DNA of 64,000 nucleotides, from contig CACVAU010000055.1 in the NCBI GenBank assembly GCA_902727915.1, positions 1 to 64,000 of the forward strand, in the 5' to 3' direction. The stretch's first letter is position 1. Each line of letters starts with the position of its first letter. Position numbers and translations under genes: made by a program. A model generated the notes under the pieces. The model was not told the DNA's origin and did no database searches. It was given only the letters and a program-made list of their open reading frames with translations. Shown here piece by piece: positions 34,750 to 44,033 of this stretch. The DNA is from an uncultured Sulfurovum sp. GTDB lineage: Bacteria; Campylobacterota; Campylobacteria; Campylobacterales; Sulfurovaceae.

Positions 34750-35874
34750 TTACTTATTTTTTAAATAACGCCCAATTCCATTAGCAATACCTTCTGCTAA
34801 TAAAGTACGATAATAATCATTCATAAGATTTCGACCCTCTTTGGGGTGAGTAATATAACCTGTTTCAACAAGTACAGCTGGCATTTGCGCACCAACTAAG
34901 ACCCAAAAGTTAGCTGTTTTTACCCCACCATCTTCAACTGGACCAAAATTTTTACGTACATTTTGAAGCATGTTATTACTCACATCTATACCTAACTTAT
35001 GTGATTCTACAATTTTCTCTCGACTAATTAAAGAAAGATAAGCATTTTTAGTATAATAATCTTTACCTTTAAACATAACCGAGTTCTCTTTAGCTGCTGC
35101 ATTTTTAGCTCTTTGAGTTTTAGCAGGAGAAAGATAATAAACTTCTATGCCCTTAAAAGCATTCCGAAGTCTTTTCTTAGGTGCAGCATTGGCATGAATA
35201 GAAACAAAAATATCTGCTTTCTTCTTATTAGCAAACGCTGTTCTTTTGGGAAGTTTTACAAAAGAATCATTCCCTCTGGTCATGTAAACTTTATAACCTT
35301 GAGATTCCAATTTATTTTTAAGTTTTTTAGCAACAGAAAGTACTACTTTTTTTTCTTTTTTATTACCACAACATGAAGCACCATTATCTTTTCCACCATG
35401 TCCAGCATCAATAACTACTATGTATTTATTATTTTGACTTGAATAGTTTTTATGTCCACTATCCGTATTTTTTTTTCCAAAATGAATCGATGCTTTTTGT
35501 CCAGAAACCAAAGGAATTGCTAATGTTTTACCTGAATAAGCATATTTTTTATTTAATTTTTTTTGCTTAGAAACAATAACCACACGAATTTTATCAGGAG
35601 TATTTTGTGCCATTCTAAAAGAATTAATGGTTCTAAAGCTATGATGCGAAAGACCTTTAGATTTGGGAAGTACCGTACCATGAATATCAAAGACATACTT
35701 AGTAGCACCCTCTTTTGTAGGAAGGGTAAATGAAGTTACTCTTTTAATATCAGTACTAAAATGAAGTTTTAATTCTGCTTGTCGAATTTTACTTTTTACA
35801 AAAAAGTTATTTGCAAAAATAAAATTAGAAAGCAATAGAAATATTATTATTTTATTAAAGATTTTACTCTCCAT
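34750..35874 (-). CDS. N-acetylmuramoyl-L-alanine amidase (AmiA/B/C type)
   Basis: A 374-residue periplasmic cell-wall amidase that cleaves the bond between MurNAc and the peptide stem, needed for daughter-cell separation. Signal peptide FNKIIIFLLLSNFIFAN; an AMIN domain over residues 25-120 that locates it to the wall; and an Amidase_3 domain with VIDAGHGGKDNGASC (first zinc His), SIHANAAPK and VLVETGYITHPKEG (catalytic Glu). Its start overlaps the stop of the upstream oxidoreductase gene by 11 bases. The three preceding genes run in the same direction, so it may share their transcript. Confidence 0.93.
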   Translation of the reverse strand: MESKIFNKIIIFLLLSNFIFANNFFVKSKIRQAELKLHFSTDIKRVTSFTLPTKEGATKYVFDIHGTVLPKSKGLSHHSFRTINSFRMAQNTPDKIRVVIVSKQKKLNKKYAYSGKTLAIPLVSGQKASIHFGKKNTDSGHKNYSSQNNKYIVVIDAGHGGKDNGASCCGNKKEKKVVLSVAKKLKNKLESQGYKVYMTRGNDSFVKLPKRTAFANKKKADIFVSIHANAAPKKRLRNAFKGIEVYYLSPAKTQRAKNAAAKENSVMFKGKDYYTKNAYLSLISREKIVESHKLGIDVSNNMLQNVRKNFGPVEDGGVKTANFWVLVGAQMPAVLVETGYITHPKEGRNLMNDYYRTLLAEGIANGIGRYLKNK

Positions 35875-36961
35875 TCATTAGTTTATGTATTAACTCTTTG
35901 ACTGTAATAATTTCTTTTAATTTATAACCATTAGCACCTGTAAAAAAGAGACCAGATTCAGCAATACCATCATAAGCATCTGAAAGTCTATCTGCAATAC
36001 AATAACCAACTATTTTAGCTTCTTCACCACGATTACACGGAGCAACACAATTTGAAATACAAGCAACTTTTGGTGCTGTTCCAGTTATGATATCAGCATG
36101 AAGCTGACTTTTCACCCCACGAGCAGGATAACCAACTGGTGACTTAAAAAGTTTTATATCATCAGCTTCAGCTTTTATAATCATCTGTTTCATAACTTCA
36201 GAAGTATCACATTCAACAGTACCAATAAACCGTGTGCCCATTTGTACAGCATCAGCCCCTAAGTCCATCATCTTTTGAATATCATTATGGTCCCAAACAC
36301 CACCAGCTGCAATAATTGGCATTGACCCCCAATTCTTTGCTTCTTCTACCACAGGTGGTAAAATCTTTTCAAGTTGATTCTCTTCCATAAAACACTCATC
36401 ATACTTGAATCCTTGATGTCCTCCAGAAAGAGGTCCTTCAACAATTACAGCATCAGGAAGTTTATTATGTGTTTTTTTCCAACGTCTACATAAAATACGA
36501 AGTGCTTTAGCTGTTGAAACAATAGGAACTAAAGCAACATCAGGATAGTTCTTAGTCGCTTCAGGCATTGTTAACGGTAACCCTGCTCCTGTAATAATCA
36601 TGTTCGCTCCAGCTTTACATGCATCTTCAACAACTCTATTATATTCACTTTGAGCATAAAGTACATTTGCAGCAATAGGTCTGTCTCCACAAATTTCTCT
36701 TGCATTATCAAAAATCTTCTGTAATGCTCGATAAGAATAAAAATTAATTGCATCAAGTGGACGTTCGTCTCTACCTATAACTTTTTCTGCGTACTCTCGA
36801 TTTTTATAAACACCTGTACCAACAGCTGAAATAACACCCAATCCACCTTCTAAACTAACATTTCCAGCCAATTGATCCCAAGATATTCCTACCCCCATTC
36901 CACCTTGAATGATTGGCTTATCTATGGTGTATTTTCCAATTTTAAAAGATTTAAATGCCAC
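35864..36961 (-). CDS. NAD(P)H-dependent flavin oxidoreductase, nitronate monooxygenase-like
   Basis: A 365-residue FMN enzyme of the nitronate monooxygenase/2-nitropropane dioxygenase group, a family that also contains FabK enoyl reductases. FMN/TIM-barrel blocks: KPIIQGGMGVGISWDQLAG, VLYAQSEYNRVVEDACKAGA, VEGPLSGGHQGF (catalytic His region), PIIAAGGVWDHNDIQKMMDLGADAVQMGTRFI. The cysteine-rich CISNCVAPCNRGEEAKIVGYC near residues 298-318 is a feature of a subgroup. GTG start at 36961 overlaps the tyrS stop by one base (TAGTG), so it is coupled to tyrS. True substrate unknown. Confidence 0.85.
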   Translation of the reverse strand: MAFKSFKIGKYTIDKPIIQGGMGVGISWDQLAGNVSLEGGLGVISAVGTGVYKNREYAEKVIGRDERPLDAINFYSYRALQKIFDNAREICGDRPIAANVLYAQSEYNRVVEDACKAGANMIITGAGLPLTMPEATKNYPDVALVPIVSTAKALRILCRRWKKTHNKLPDAVIVEGPLSGGHQGFKYDECFMEENQLEKILPPVVEEAKNWGSMPIIAAGGVWDHNDIQKMMDLGADAVQMGTRFIGTVECDTSEVMKQMIIKAEADDIKLFKSPVGYPARGVKSQLHADIITGTAPKVACISNCVAPCNRGEEAKIVGYCIADRLSDAYDGIAESGLFFTGANGYKLKEIITVKELIHKLMNGE

Positions 36962-38166
36962 TACTTTACCTTTACTTTTGCAAATTTTCGTTTACCTACT
37001 TGTAAAATATACTCACCTGAGCTTAAATTCATCTTGTCATCTGAAACTTTTACTTGGTCAATACGTACGCCACCTTGTTTAATATCCCGACGTGCTTGAG
37101 AAGTTGAAGGTTCTATATTTGCATCAAGCAAAGCTTGGCAAATCCAAATTCCTTCTTCCATCTCAAATTCTTCTATTTCAATAGGTATCTTATTTGATTT
37201 GAAAACATTATCAAATTCACTTTTAGCCATATTAGCAGACTCTTCATTATAAAATCTAGCAGTTAACTCTAAAGCTAAATTTTCTTTAGCCTTTTTTGGG
37301 TGTAAGGTTCTATTTGCTACATCTTCTTTTATTTGCGCTATTTCTTTAAGTGAACGTTCACTTAATAAGTCATAATATCGCCACATCAGTTCATCAGAAA
37401 TTGAAAGTGTTTTACCATAGATATCTTTAGGATCATCTGTAATTCCAATATAATTATTCAAAGACTTAGACATCTTTTGAACACCGTCTAAACCCTCTAA
37501 AATAGGCATCATAAGCACAGCTTGTTCTTTACCTACTTCATAAACACGTTGTAAATGTCTTCCCATCAATAAGTTAAACTTTTGATCTGTTCCACCTATT
37601 TCAATATCCGATTTCAATGCCACAGAATCATAACCCTGAAGTAAAGGATAAATAAACTCAGAAACTGAAATACTCTGTCCCCCTTTGTAACGCTTTTCAA
37701 AATCATCACGTTCTAACATACGTGCTACATTATAAGTGGTCGTTAATTCAACCATACCTCTAGCCCCAAGCTTTTCTAACCATGTTGCATTCCAAACCAC
37801 TTCAGTCTTAGCTTCATCCAAAAGTAAAAAAAGCTGATCTTGATATGTTTGAGCATTAGCCACAATGGTTTCTCTGTCTAAAACTTTACGCGTTTCAGAT
37901 TTTCCTGTTGGATCCCCTATGGTTGCTGTAAAGTCACCAATAAGTAATTGTACCATTGCTCCATGCTTTTGAAAAACTGAAAGCTTATGAAACAACACAG
38001 CATGTCCAACATGTAAATCAGCACCTGTTGGATCAAATCCAGCTTTTACAGTATAAGTCTCACCAGTTTCATAAAACTTAGTCACTAACTTTTCAATTCT
38101 CTTTATATCTATAATCTCAGCAGTTCCTCTGCTAATCTCATCTAATGCTGTTTCTATCTGTGACAT
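36961..38166 (-). CDS. tyrS: Tyrosyl-tRNA synthetase
   Basis: A 401-residue class I aminoacyl-tRNA synthetase (the TyrRS subtype with the long GDFTATIGDPTGKSETR insert). The HIGH-type signature is in GADLHVGHAVLFHKL, KMSKS is in GVQKMSKSLNNYI, and a C-terminal S4 RNA-binding domain includes DIKQGGVRIDQVKV. ATG at 38166. It lies 36 bases after spoT and is coupled to the flavin oxidoreductase gene, in the run pyrH-rpoZ-spoT-tyrS. Confidence 0.97.
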   Translation of the reverse strand: MSQIETALDEISRGTAEIIDIKRIEKLVTKFYETGETYTVKAGFDPTGADLHVGHAVLFHKLSVFQKHGAMVQLLIGDFTATIGDPTGKSETRKVLDRETIVANAQTYQDQLFLLLDEAKTEVVWNATWLEKLGARGMVELTTTYNVARMLERDDFEKRYKGGQSISVSEFIYPLLQGYDSVALKSDIEIGGTDQKFNLLMGRHLQRVYEVGKEQAVLMMPILEGLDGVQKMSKSLNNYIGITDDPKDIYGKTLSISDELMWRYYDLLSERSLKEIAQIKEDVANRTLHPKKAKENLALELTARFYNEESANMAKSEFDNVFKSNKIPIEIEEFEMEEGIWICQALLDANIEPSTSQARRDIKQGGVRIDQVKVSDDKMNLSSGEYILQVGKRKFAKVKVK

Positions 38167-38202
38167 CTATCTTTCCCTCGATTTAATTTTCTACTTTATA
38201 CG

Positions 38203-40353
38203 CTACTTATTATAAGCATCATTAAGAGAAATCATTTCTATTAATTTAAACTTATGACTTAATTTTTCTTCTAACTTTTTTCTACTATCTTCTTTTGTTT
38301 CAACTTCCAACTTACAAAACTCTGCTGATTCTGAACTTTTAATACCTAGCTCAATATTCAATACATTCAAGTCTAACTTAGCCAACTTTACCAGTAAATC
38401 AGCCAAAATACCCTGTCTATTCTGTAAGGAAATAATCAGTTGATAACGTACTGATTTTGTATCGGCCCAGGTTACAAAAACCATTGCTTTTTGAGCCTTC
38501 ATTTTTTTATAAGCTTCTTGACATAATTTATGATGAATCACCACAGTATTCTGTTCTAAAAAACCAACAATTTCATCTCCTATTTTAGGATGACAACAAT
38601 AATCAAACTCCATTTTTGATATTCGTTTATTAGCAATAACTCTAAAATGATTTTTAATAAATTCTTTAGGCTGTTTACATCTAATTTTAGAAGCTAAAAG
38701 CTTAGTAAAAAACTTACTGCTGACTTCCTCATAAATGTCTTTGTTTGAAGTCATTTTATACGCACTCTCTTTTAAAGTACAGACATTAAACATCTCTTCA
38801 ACATCACGAATATCAACATTTTTACAACTAGAAACCAATTCTGTTAAAATATTGATCGCAGCCAATTTATCACAAGCTTTTAGTTTCTGATTACACGCAG
38901 AACGTATACCATCTTTTGCCTTTGATGTCTTCACAGTGTCGTACCAAGAACAATGAACCTTTGCATTTTCATCTGTATTTATACGTATAATATCACCATT
39001 TTTTAACGTCGTTAACAATGATTTTTTACGCTTGTTCACTAAGGCTGAAACAGCCTTATCTCCAATATCTGAATGAATGGTATAAGCAAAATCAAGTACC
39101 ACGGATTCACGTGGTAATGTATAAATATCTCCATCAGGTGAAAAAACAGAAATATCATCAACAAATAAATCTCCTTTTGCCAAAGAGTAAAACTCTTCTA
39201 CTGAATCATTTTGATACTGAAGCGTCTCTAACCATTGTAAATTAACTTTTTGTTTACTCTGACGACCATCTTTATAACGCCAATGTGCTGCTATACCAAA
39301 TTCAGCTGTTTTATGCATTTCAAAAGTACGTATTTGTGCTTCTACAATCCCATCATCATTAAATAAAGTAGTATGAATCGTACTATAACCATTTTCTTTT
39401 GGTAAAGTAACATAATCTTTAAAACGTGAAATAATAGGTTTATAATTTAAGTGTAAAGCACCTAAAACTTTATAACAATCTATCTCTTCTTTTACTAAAA
39501 TACGAATGGCAATTAAATCTAAAATTTCATCAATTCCAATACCTTTACGTTGCATTTTTTGGTACATAGAGTAATAATGTTTAACCCTACCAAAAACTTC
39601 AACTTCACCCTCAGCAAAACCATTCTCTTTTAAAAGTTTCTGAATATCTCTAACAAAAGTGTTCAGCTTTAATTGTAAATTTTGACTGTTACTCTCAATA
39701 TAGGATTCAATGTGCTGATATGCTTCAGGATAAATATAGGAAAAGCTTAAATCTTCCAAACGATTTTTAAGTTGTGAAATACCCAGTCTATGGGCAATAG
39801 GTGCGTAAACAACCATCGTCTCTTCTGCTATTCTTTGTTGTTTATGCACAGGTAATGCTTCCAAAGTAGTCATATTATGCAATCTATCACAAAGCTTAAC
39901 CACCAAAACACGTACATCTTTAATAGAAGAGAGAAGCATTTTTCTAAATGTCATTGCTGAAGAAATTAATTTTTTATCAGAAGAAGAAGGAATCAATTCT
40001 ACCTCGCGAATATCTTCTATTTTTGTTAATCCTTCAACCATATGCGCAACATCTTCACCAAATATTTCTTCTATCTCATTTATCTTATAATCTGTATCTT
40101 CAACAACATCATGCAATAATGCAGCAATAACCATGGATTCATCATTAGAGACCAAGGCTGTAATAGTAGCAACAAGTATGGGATGGATAATATAAGGTTC
40201 ACCACTTTTTCGTTTTTGAGGTGCATGTGCCTCTTTAGCTAAGTTAAGTGCTGTATGAAAAAGGGCTGTGGGATTTGTATGATAGACACGAAGAAGTTCT
40301 TGGGCTTCTTCGATGCTTGAAACATTAAGTGCTTTGTCCAGTAAAGCCTCCAA
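38203..40353 (-). CDS. spoT: Bifunctional (p)ppGpp synthetase/hydrolase
   Basis: A 716-residue Rel/SpoT stringent-response enzyme. N-terminal HD hydrolase with IAALLHDVVEDT and LCDRLHNMTTLEAL; a synthetase domain with GRVKHYYSMYQKM and SRFKDYVTLPKENGYSTIHT, where RFKD is the RxKD motif of bifunctional members; a TGS domain (VFSPDGDIYTLPRESVVLDFAY); a Cys-containing middle (KMEFDYCCHPKIGDEIVGFL); and a C-terminal ACT domain (RQGILADLLVKLAKLDLNVLNI). TTG start at 40353, five bases after the rpoZ stop, without a strong ribosome site of its own, suggesting translational coupling. Campylobacterota carry a single such enzyme. Confidence 0.96.
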   Translation of the reverse strand: MEALLDKALNVSSIEEAQELLRVYHTNPTALFHTALNLAKEAHAPQKRKSGEPYIIHPILVATITALVSNDESMVIAALLHDVVEDTDYKINEIEEIFGEDVAHMVEGLTKIEDIREVELIPSSSDKKLISSAMTFRKMLLSSIKDVRVLVVKLCDRLHNMTTLEALPVHKQQRIAEETMVVYAPIAHRLGISQLKNRLEDLSFSYIYPEAYQHIESYIESNSQNLQLKLNTFVRDIQKLLKENGFAEGEVEVFGRVKHYYSMYQKMQRKGIGIDEILDLIAIRILVKEEIDCYKVLGALHLNYKPIISRFKDYVTLPKENGYSTIHTTLFNDDGIVEAQIRTFEMHKTAEFGIAAHWRYKDGRQSKQKVNLQWLETLQYQNDSVEEFYSLAKGDLFVDDISVFSPDGDIYTLPRESVVLDFAYTIHSDIGDKAVSALVNKRKKSLLTTLKNGDIIRINTDENAKVHCSWYDTVKTSKAKDGIRSACNQKLKACDKLAAINILTELVSSCKNVDIRDVEEMFNVCTLKESAYKMTSNKDIYEEVSSKFFTKLLASKIRCKQPKEFIKNHFRVIANKRISKMEFDYCCHPKIGDEIVGFLEQNTVVIHHKLCQEAYKKMKAQKAMVFVTWADTKSVRYQLIISLQNRQGILADLLVKLAKLDLNVLNIELGIKSSESAEFCKLEVETKEDSRKKLEEKLSHKFKLIEMISLNDAYNK

Positions 40354-40358
40354 GGTGC

Positions 40359-40565
40359 TTACTCTTCAAGTCCAATAATAATTTTACCTTCTGCAATCTC
40401 AACCAATGCAATATCTGTAAACTTGTCAACTTTAGGATCCATGGCTACCATAGGTGCTGCACCATTGGCAATTGCATTTGCTCTTTTGCCTACTGCTGAT
40501 GCCAATAAATATCTATCAAAGTCTACTCTCTCCAGTGCTAATGCTGTTAACTTTTCAATCTTCAT
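40359..40565 (-). CDS. rpoZ: RNA polymerase omega subunit
   Basis: A 68-residue omega subunit, which helps fold beta' and in many bacteria mediates ppGpp binding. Hallmarks are LTALALERVDFDRYLLASAVGKRANAIANG and the ending DIALVEIAEGKI. ATG at 40565 with AAGGAATAAA. It sits between pyrH (22 bases upstream) and spoT, the same order as in other members of this phylum and in E. coli for rpoZ-spoT. Confidence 0.95.
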   Translation of the reverse strand: MKIEKLTALALERVDFDRYLLASAVGKRANAIANGAAPMVAMDPKVDKFTDIALVEIAEGKIIIGLEE

Positions 40566-40587
40566 TTTATTCCTTATTAAGTTTGTT

Positions 40588-41301
<714 letters not shown>

Positions 41302-41351
41302 TTAAGACCTCTGTTTTAAGTCGCAATTCTACCCAAAGGCTCTTAATCTTG

Positions 41352-41375
41352 GTTGACTTTTGTTATACTGTCAAC
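41352..41375. promoter_or_regulatory. Inverted repeat in the pyrH-apt divergent region
   Basis: GTTGAC and GTCAAC form a perfect six-base inverted repeat separated by 12 bases, located 33-56 bases before the apt start. The spacing fits a dimeric regulator. CATAAT at 41384-41389 could be the apt -10. The regulator is unknown. Confidence 0.4.
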
Positions 41376-41407
41376 AAATAAAACATAATTTAATATAAAG
41401 GTTCTCA

Positions 41408-41950
41408 ATGTCAACATTAAGCATGGAAGACAAACAAATCATCGAATCAACTATCCGAGATATCCCTGACTTTCCAAAACCTGGAATTGTATTTAAAGAT
41501 ATCACAACCATACTCAATACACCAAAAGCTTTTAATACGCTAATGAATCATATAGAAACACGTTATAAAAATTATAATTTAGACTATATTGCAGGTATTG
41601 ATGCGCGTGGTTTTATATTTGCTGCTATTCTTGCTGACCGACTAAACATCGGTTTTGTTCCCATTAGAAAAAAAGGGAAACTTCCTTATACCACCGTTTC
41701 TGAAAAATATACATTAGAATATGGTTTTGATGAAGTTGAAGTACACATTGATGCCTTTCCAAAAGAAAATGCACGAGTACTACTCATAGATGACCTCATT
41801 GCCACAGGAGGAACAGCCAAAGCAGCTGCTTCACTTATAGATAAGGTAGGTGCTAACTGTGTTGAAGCTTGTTTCATAGCAGAGTTAGACTTTTTAAAAG
41901 GTCGTGATGGAATTGATACTGAGGTTTACTCTGTTTTACACTTCGACTAA
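41408..41950 (+). CDS. apt: Adenine phosphoribosyltransferase
   Basis: A 180-residue purine-salvage enzyme making AMP from adenine and PRPP. Blocks: [21 protein letters not shown] at the start, [32 protein letters not shown], and the PRPP loop [20 protein letters not shown] at 41408 with AAAGGTTCTC. The last four bases overlap the stop of the convergent small gene. Confidence 0.96.
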   Translation: MSTLSMEDKQIIESTIRDIPDFPKPGIVFKDITTILNTPKAFNTLMNHIETRYKNYNLDYIAGIDARGFIFAAILADRLNIGFVPIRKKGKLPYTTVSEKYTLEYGFDEVEVHIDAFPKENARVLLIDDLIATGGTAKAAASLIDKVGANCVEACFIAELDFLKGRDGIDTEVYSVLHFD

Positions 41951-42150
41951 AGAGGTCGTAACAACTTCTTAATGTCTTTAGGAAGGTGAGCAAAAGCCAT
42001 TTTACTCACTTTCTTTTTGTCACCTTCAAATATAATGACTTCCACATCCATAGAGTTTTGATTTAAAGACAACACTTTCATCTTTTGTTCTTTCATTTTA
42101 AAAACTATCTCCTGATCTGAAAAATCTAAACTTTGTTTCTTTTTACCCAT
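41947..42150 (-). CDS. Small conserved hypothetical protein
   Basis: A 67-residue, lysine-rich protein with the pattern [20 protein letters not shown] then [30 protein letters not shown] recall similar short proteins in Campylobacterota with no assigned function; the regular strand-turn-strand makeup suggests a small beta-rich fold. ATG at 42150 with GGAGTGGAGAA upstream, immediately after the dipeptidase gene, so it is likely translated from the same transcript. Confidence 0.75.
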   Translation of the reverse strand: MGKKKQSLDFSDQEIVFKMKEQKMKVLSLNQNSMDVEVIIFEGDKKKVSKMAFAHLPKDIKKLLRPL

Positions 42151-42159
42151 TCTCCACTC

Positions 42160-43113
42160 CTACTTTAGTACATCTTTTATAATTCTAAGCCCATTACTAA
42201 AAAACATCTTTTCCACCTCATCATAGGAAAATCCATTTTTTAAAAGTGTATCAGAAAGTTTTGACATTTGAGATATGTCTTCTATCTCCACAGAGTTAGG
42301 TATGCCATCAAAATCTGAACCCAGACCTATGACATCCACACCTGCTACTTTTTTAATATGTTTTATATGTCGTACCATGTCTTCGATTTTTGCTACTTCC
42401 ATCTTTTCTTTTAGTTCACCATTCACTAAAAAGTTGTTAAAAAAGTTTATGCCTGTCAATCCACCAACATCTGCTAACTGTTTTAACATCTTATCAGATA
42501 GATTTCGAGGGTGATTCGTCATGACTCTCGCGTTTGAATGCGTTGCTATAAAAGGACTTTTAGAATGTTCTAAAACATCTTTAAAGCCTCCATCTGAAAG
42601 GTGCGATACATCTATAAGCATGTTTAAATGGTTCATCTCTTCCACAGCTTCAAACCCTTTCTTTTTTAAACCTTTGTTTTGATGTTCCCATTGAAAATTT
42701 GGATAACCCAATGCATTCTCATAATTCCATGTAAGTGTCACGGCTGAGATACCTTCTTGTTTAAAGAAACGTAATTTATCCAAAGAACCCTCTAATGCAT
42801 CTCCCTCTTCTATGCTGAGAAAAGCTGCTATCTTGTTTTCTTCTTGCGTGGCTATCAAGTCATCATAGGTTGTACAAAGAGAAATAGTCTCTTGATTTTT
42901 AGCCAATTCATCTTTAAAGGTCTTAAGCATTTTCACACAGTAATCAAAAGAACTCTCTACTTTTTTAGCATCTATGTACATGGCAAAAAACTGGGCTAAA
43001 GCCTCACCTTTTTGAAGCTTTTCTATATCAATGGTTAAATTATTTTGTTGAAGTTCTTCACCTTTTTCAAGTATCAAAGTAGCTGTATCACAATGGAAGT
43101 CTATAAAGTTCAT
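42160..43113 (-). CDS. M19-family membrane dipeptidase (renal dipeptidase type)
   Basis: About 317 residues; a zinc metallodipeptidase. Family features are the metal-binding start MNFIDFHCDTATLI, SIEEGDALEG with the bridging Glu, DVSHLSDGGF, ATHSNARVMTNHPRNLSD and the closing GLGSDFDGIP. No signal peptide is present, so it is probably cytoplasmic despite the family name. The frame is open to 43281, but that N-terminal extension is not family-like and would overlap the divergent promoter at 43200-43228; ATG at 43113 is preceded by AAGAAAG. Confidence 0.9.
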   Translation of the reverse strand: MNFIDFHCDTATLILEKGEELQQNNLTIDIEKLQKGEALAQFFAMYIDAKKVESSFDYCVKMLKTFKDELAKNQETISLCTTYDDLIATQEENKIAAFLSIEEGDALEGSLDKLRFFKQEGISAVTLTWNYENALGYPNFQWEHQNKGLKKKGFEAVEEMNHLNMLIDVSHLSDGGFKDVLEHSKSPFIATHSNARVMTNHPRNLSDKMLKQLADVGGLTGINFFNNFLVNGELKEKMEVAKIEDMVRHIKHIKKVAGVDVIGLGSDFDGIPNSVEIEDISQMSKLSDTLLKNGFSYDEVEKMFFSNGLRIIKDVLK

Positions 43114-43199
43114 ATTCTTTCTTTTTTGCTTTATTATATTCTTTTTGCTATAAAACCCCTCCCTTATATTTAATAAGCTGAGCTCGACAGAGGCTACTA

Positions 43200-43228
43200 T
43201 TGACATATTGCTATAATTATGCAATAAT
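43200..43228 (+). promoter_or_regulatory. Sigma70-type promoter of the six-gene envelope locus
   Basis: TTGACA (43200-43205), exactly 17 bases, then AATAAT (43223-43228), 36 bases before the first ATG. A clean AAGGAG ribosome site follows at 43253-43258. This is the best-formed promoter in the window. Confidence 0.7.
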
Positions 43229-43263
43229 TTTTCAAACTGATTAATGGATATTAAGGAGAAAAT

Positions 43264-43578
43264 ATGTCTAGAAATAAACATAAATACATTAAACTACTCT
43301 TAATATTAATCTTAAGTGTTTCCATAGCACATTCATTTGTATTGGAAGAGAATCACCAACATGTAAACTGCGATCATTGTGTCAATGAATCTGAGCAGCA
43401 ACATACACCTTCAGTTTCTAAATGTACAAATATCAATTGTGAACTCCATAACCTTTACCTTGCCTCCGACACTACAGCACTATATTTAAGTGAAAAAGTT
43501 TCTACCTATATCTCTTTTTCTCCCAACTCCTACGCCTATTATCATCCTAACAAACTTATTAAACCTCCTATAGCCTAG
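43264..43578 (+). CDS. Small exported Cys/His-rich protein
   Basis: A 104-residue protein with an N-terminal signal or anchor helix (YIKLLLILILSVSIAHSFVL) and a Cys/His-rich segment: NHQHVNCDHCVNESEQQH, then KCTNINCELHN. The CxxC and CxNxxC pairs with several histidines look suited to metal binding. It resembles in style the small histidine-rich proteins encoded ahead of heavy-metal export genes, but I cannot assign it to a family. It is the first gene of the locus, with AAGGAG eleven bases before ATG. Confidence 0.65.
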   Translation: MSRNKHKYIKLLLILILSVSIAHSFVLEENHQHVNCDHCVNESEQQHTPSVSKCTNINCELHNLYLASDTTALYLSEKVSTYISFSPNSYAYYHPNKLIKPPIA

Positions 43579-43667
43579 ATATTTTTCAACATTATCACCA
43601 TAAACCCTAGCAATACACTAGAAAGATCTAAAATAGATCTACAAGCATTAAGAACACAAGGAAAATT

Positions 43668-44033
43668 ATGTCAAAAAATATATTACTCGCTTTAGCACTT
43701 TTAGGAGCTTTCTCATTTTTAGGATGTGAAAGCAAAAGCCCCGAAACTTTAAAGAGTACAGAAACAATAAACCTAACCAAAATTTTAGAACAGACACCCG
43801 AATATGTAGGAAAAAAGATTGTCATTGATGGAAATTATTTTCCTGCATGTAGTAACTCAAACTGTACCGATGACTTCATCTTAAGAAGTGGCGTTGAGCA
43901 AATTAAAATCTTTACCATGGGAAATTTCAAATTTAAAGATATCAAACATGCACAAGCACTTAGAGTAGAAGGGGTTTTAAGAAAATCTTCTGAAAGTCCT
44001 TTTTTAGAAGCAACTGTCATTGAGAAACGATAA
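43668..44033 (+). CDS. Small OB-like lipoprotein
   Basis: A 121-residue lipoprotein: signal MSKNILLALALLGAFSFLGC with the lipobox Cys. The mature part (KILEQTPEYVGKKIVIDGNYFPACSNSNCTDDFILRSG, then QALRVEGVLRKSSESPFLEATVIE) has the strand order of small OB-fold domains. Two cysteines (ACSNSNC) could bind metal or form a disulfide. Its TAA stop shares a base with the next start (TAATG), so translation is coupled to the permease. Confidence 0.7.
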   Translation: MSKNILLALALLGAFSFLGCESKSPETLKSTETINLTKILEQTPEYVGKKIVIDGNYFPACSNSNCTDDFILRSGVEQIKIFTMGNFKFKDIKHAQALRVEGVLRKSSESPFLEATVIEKR

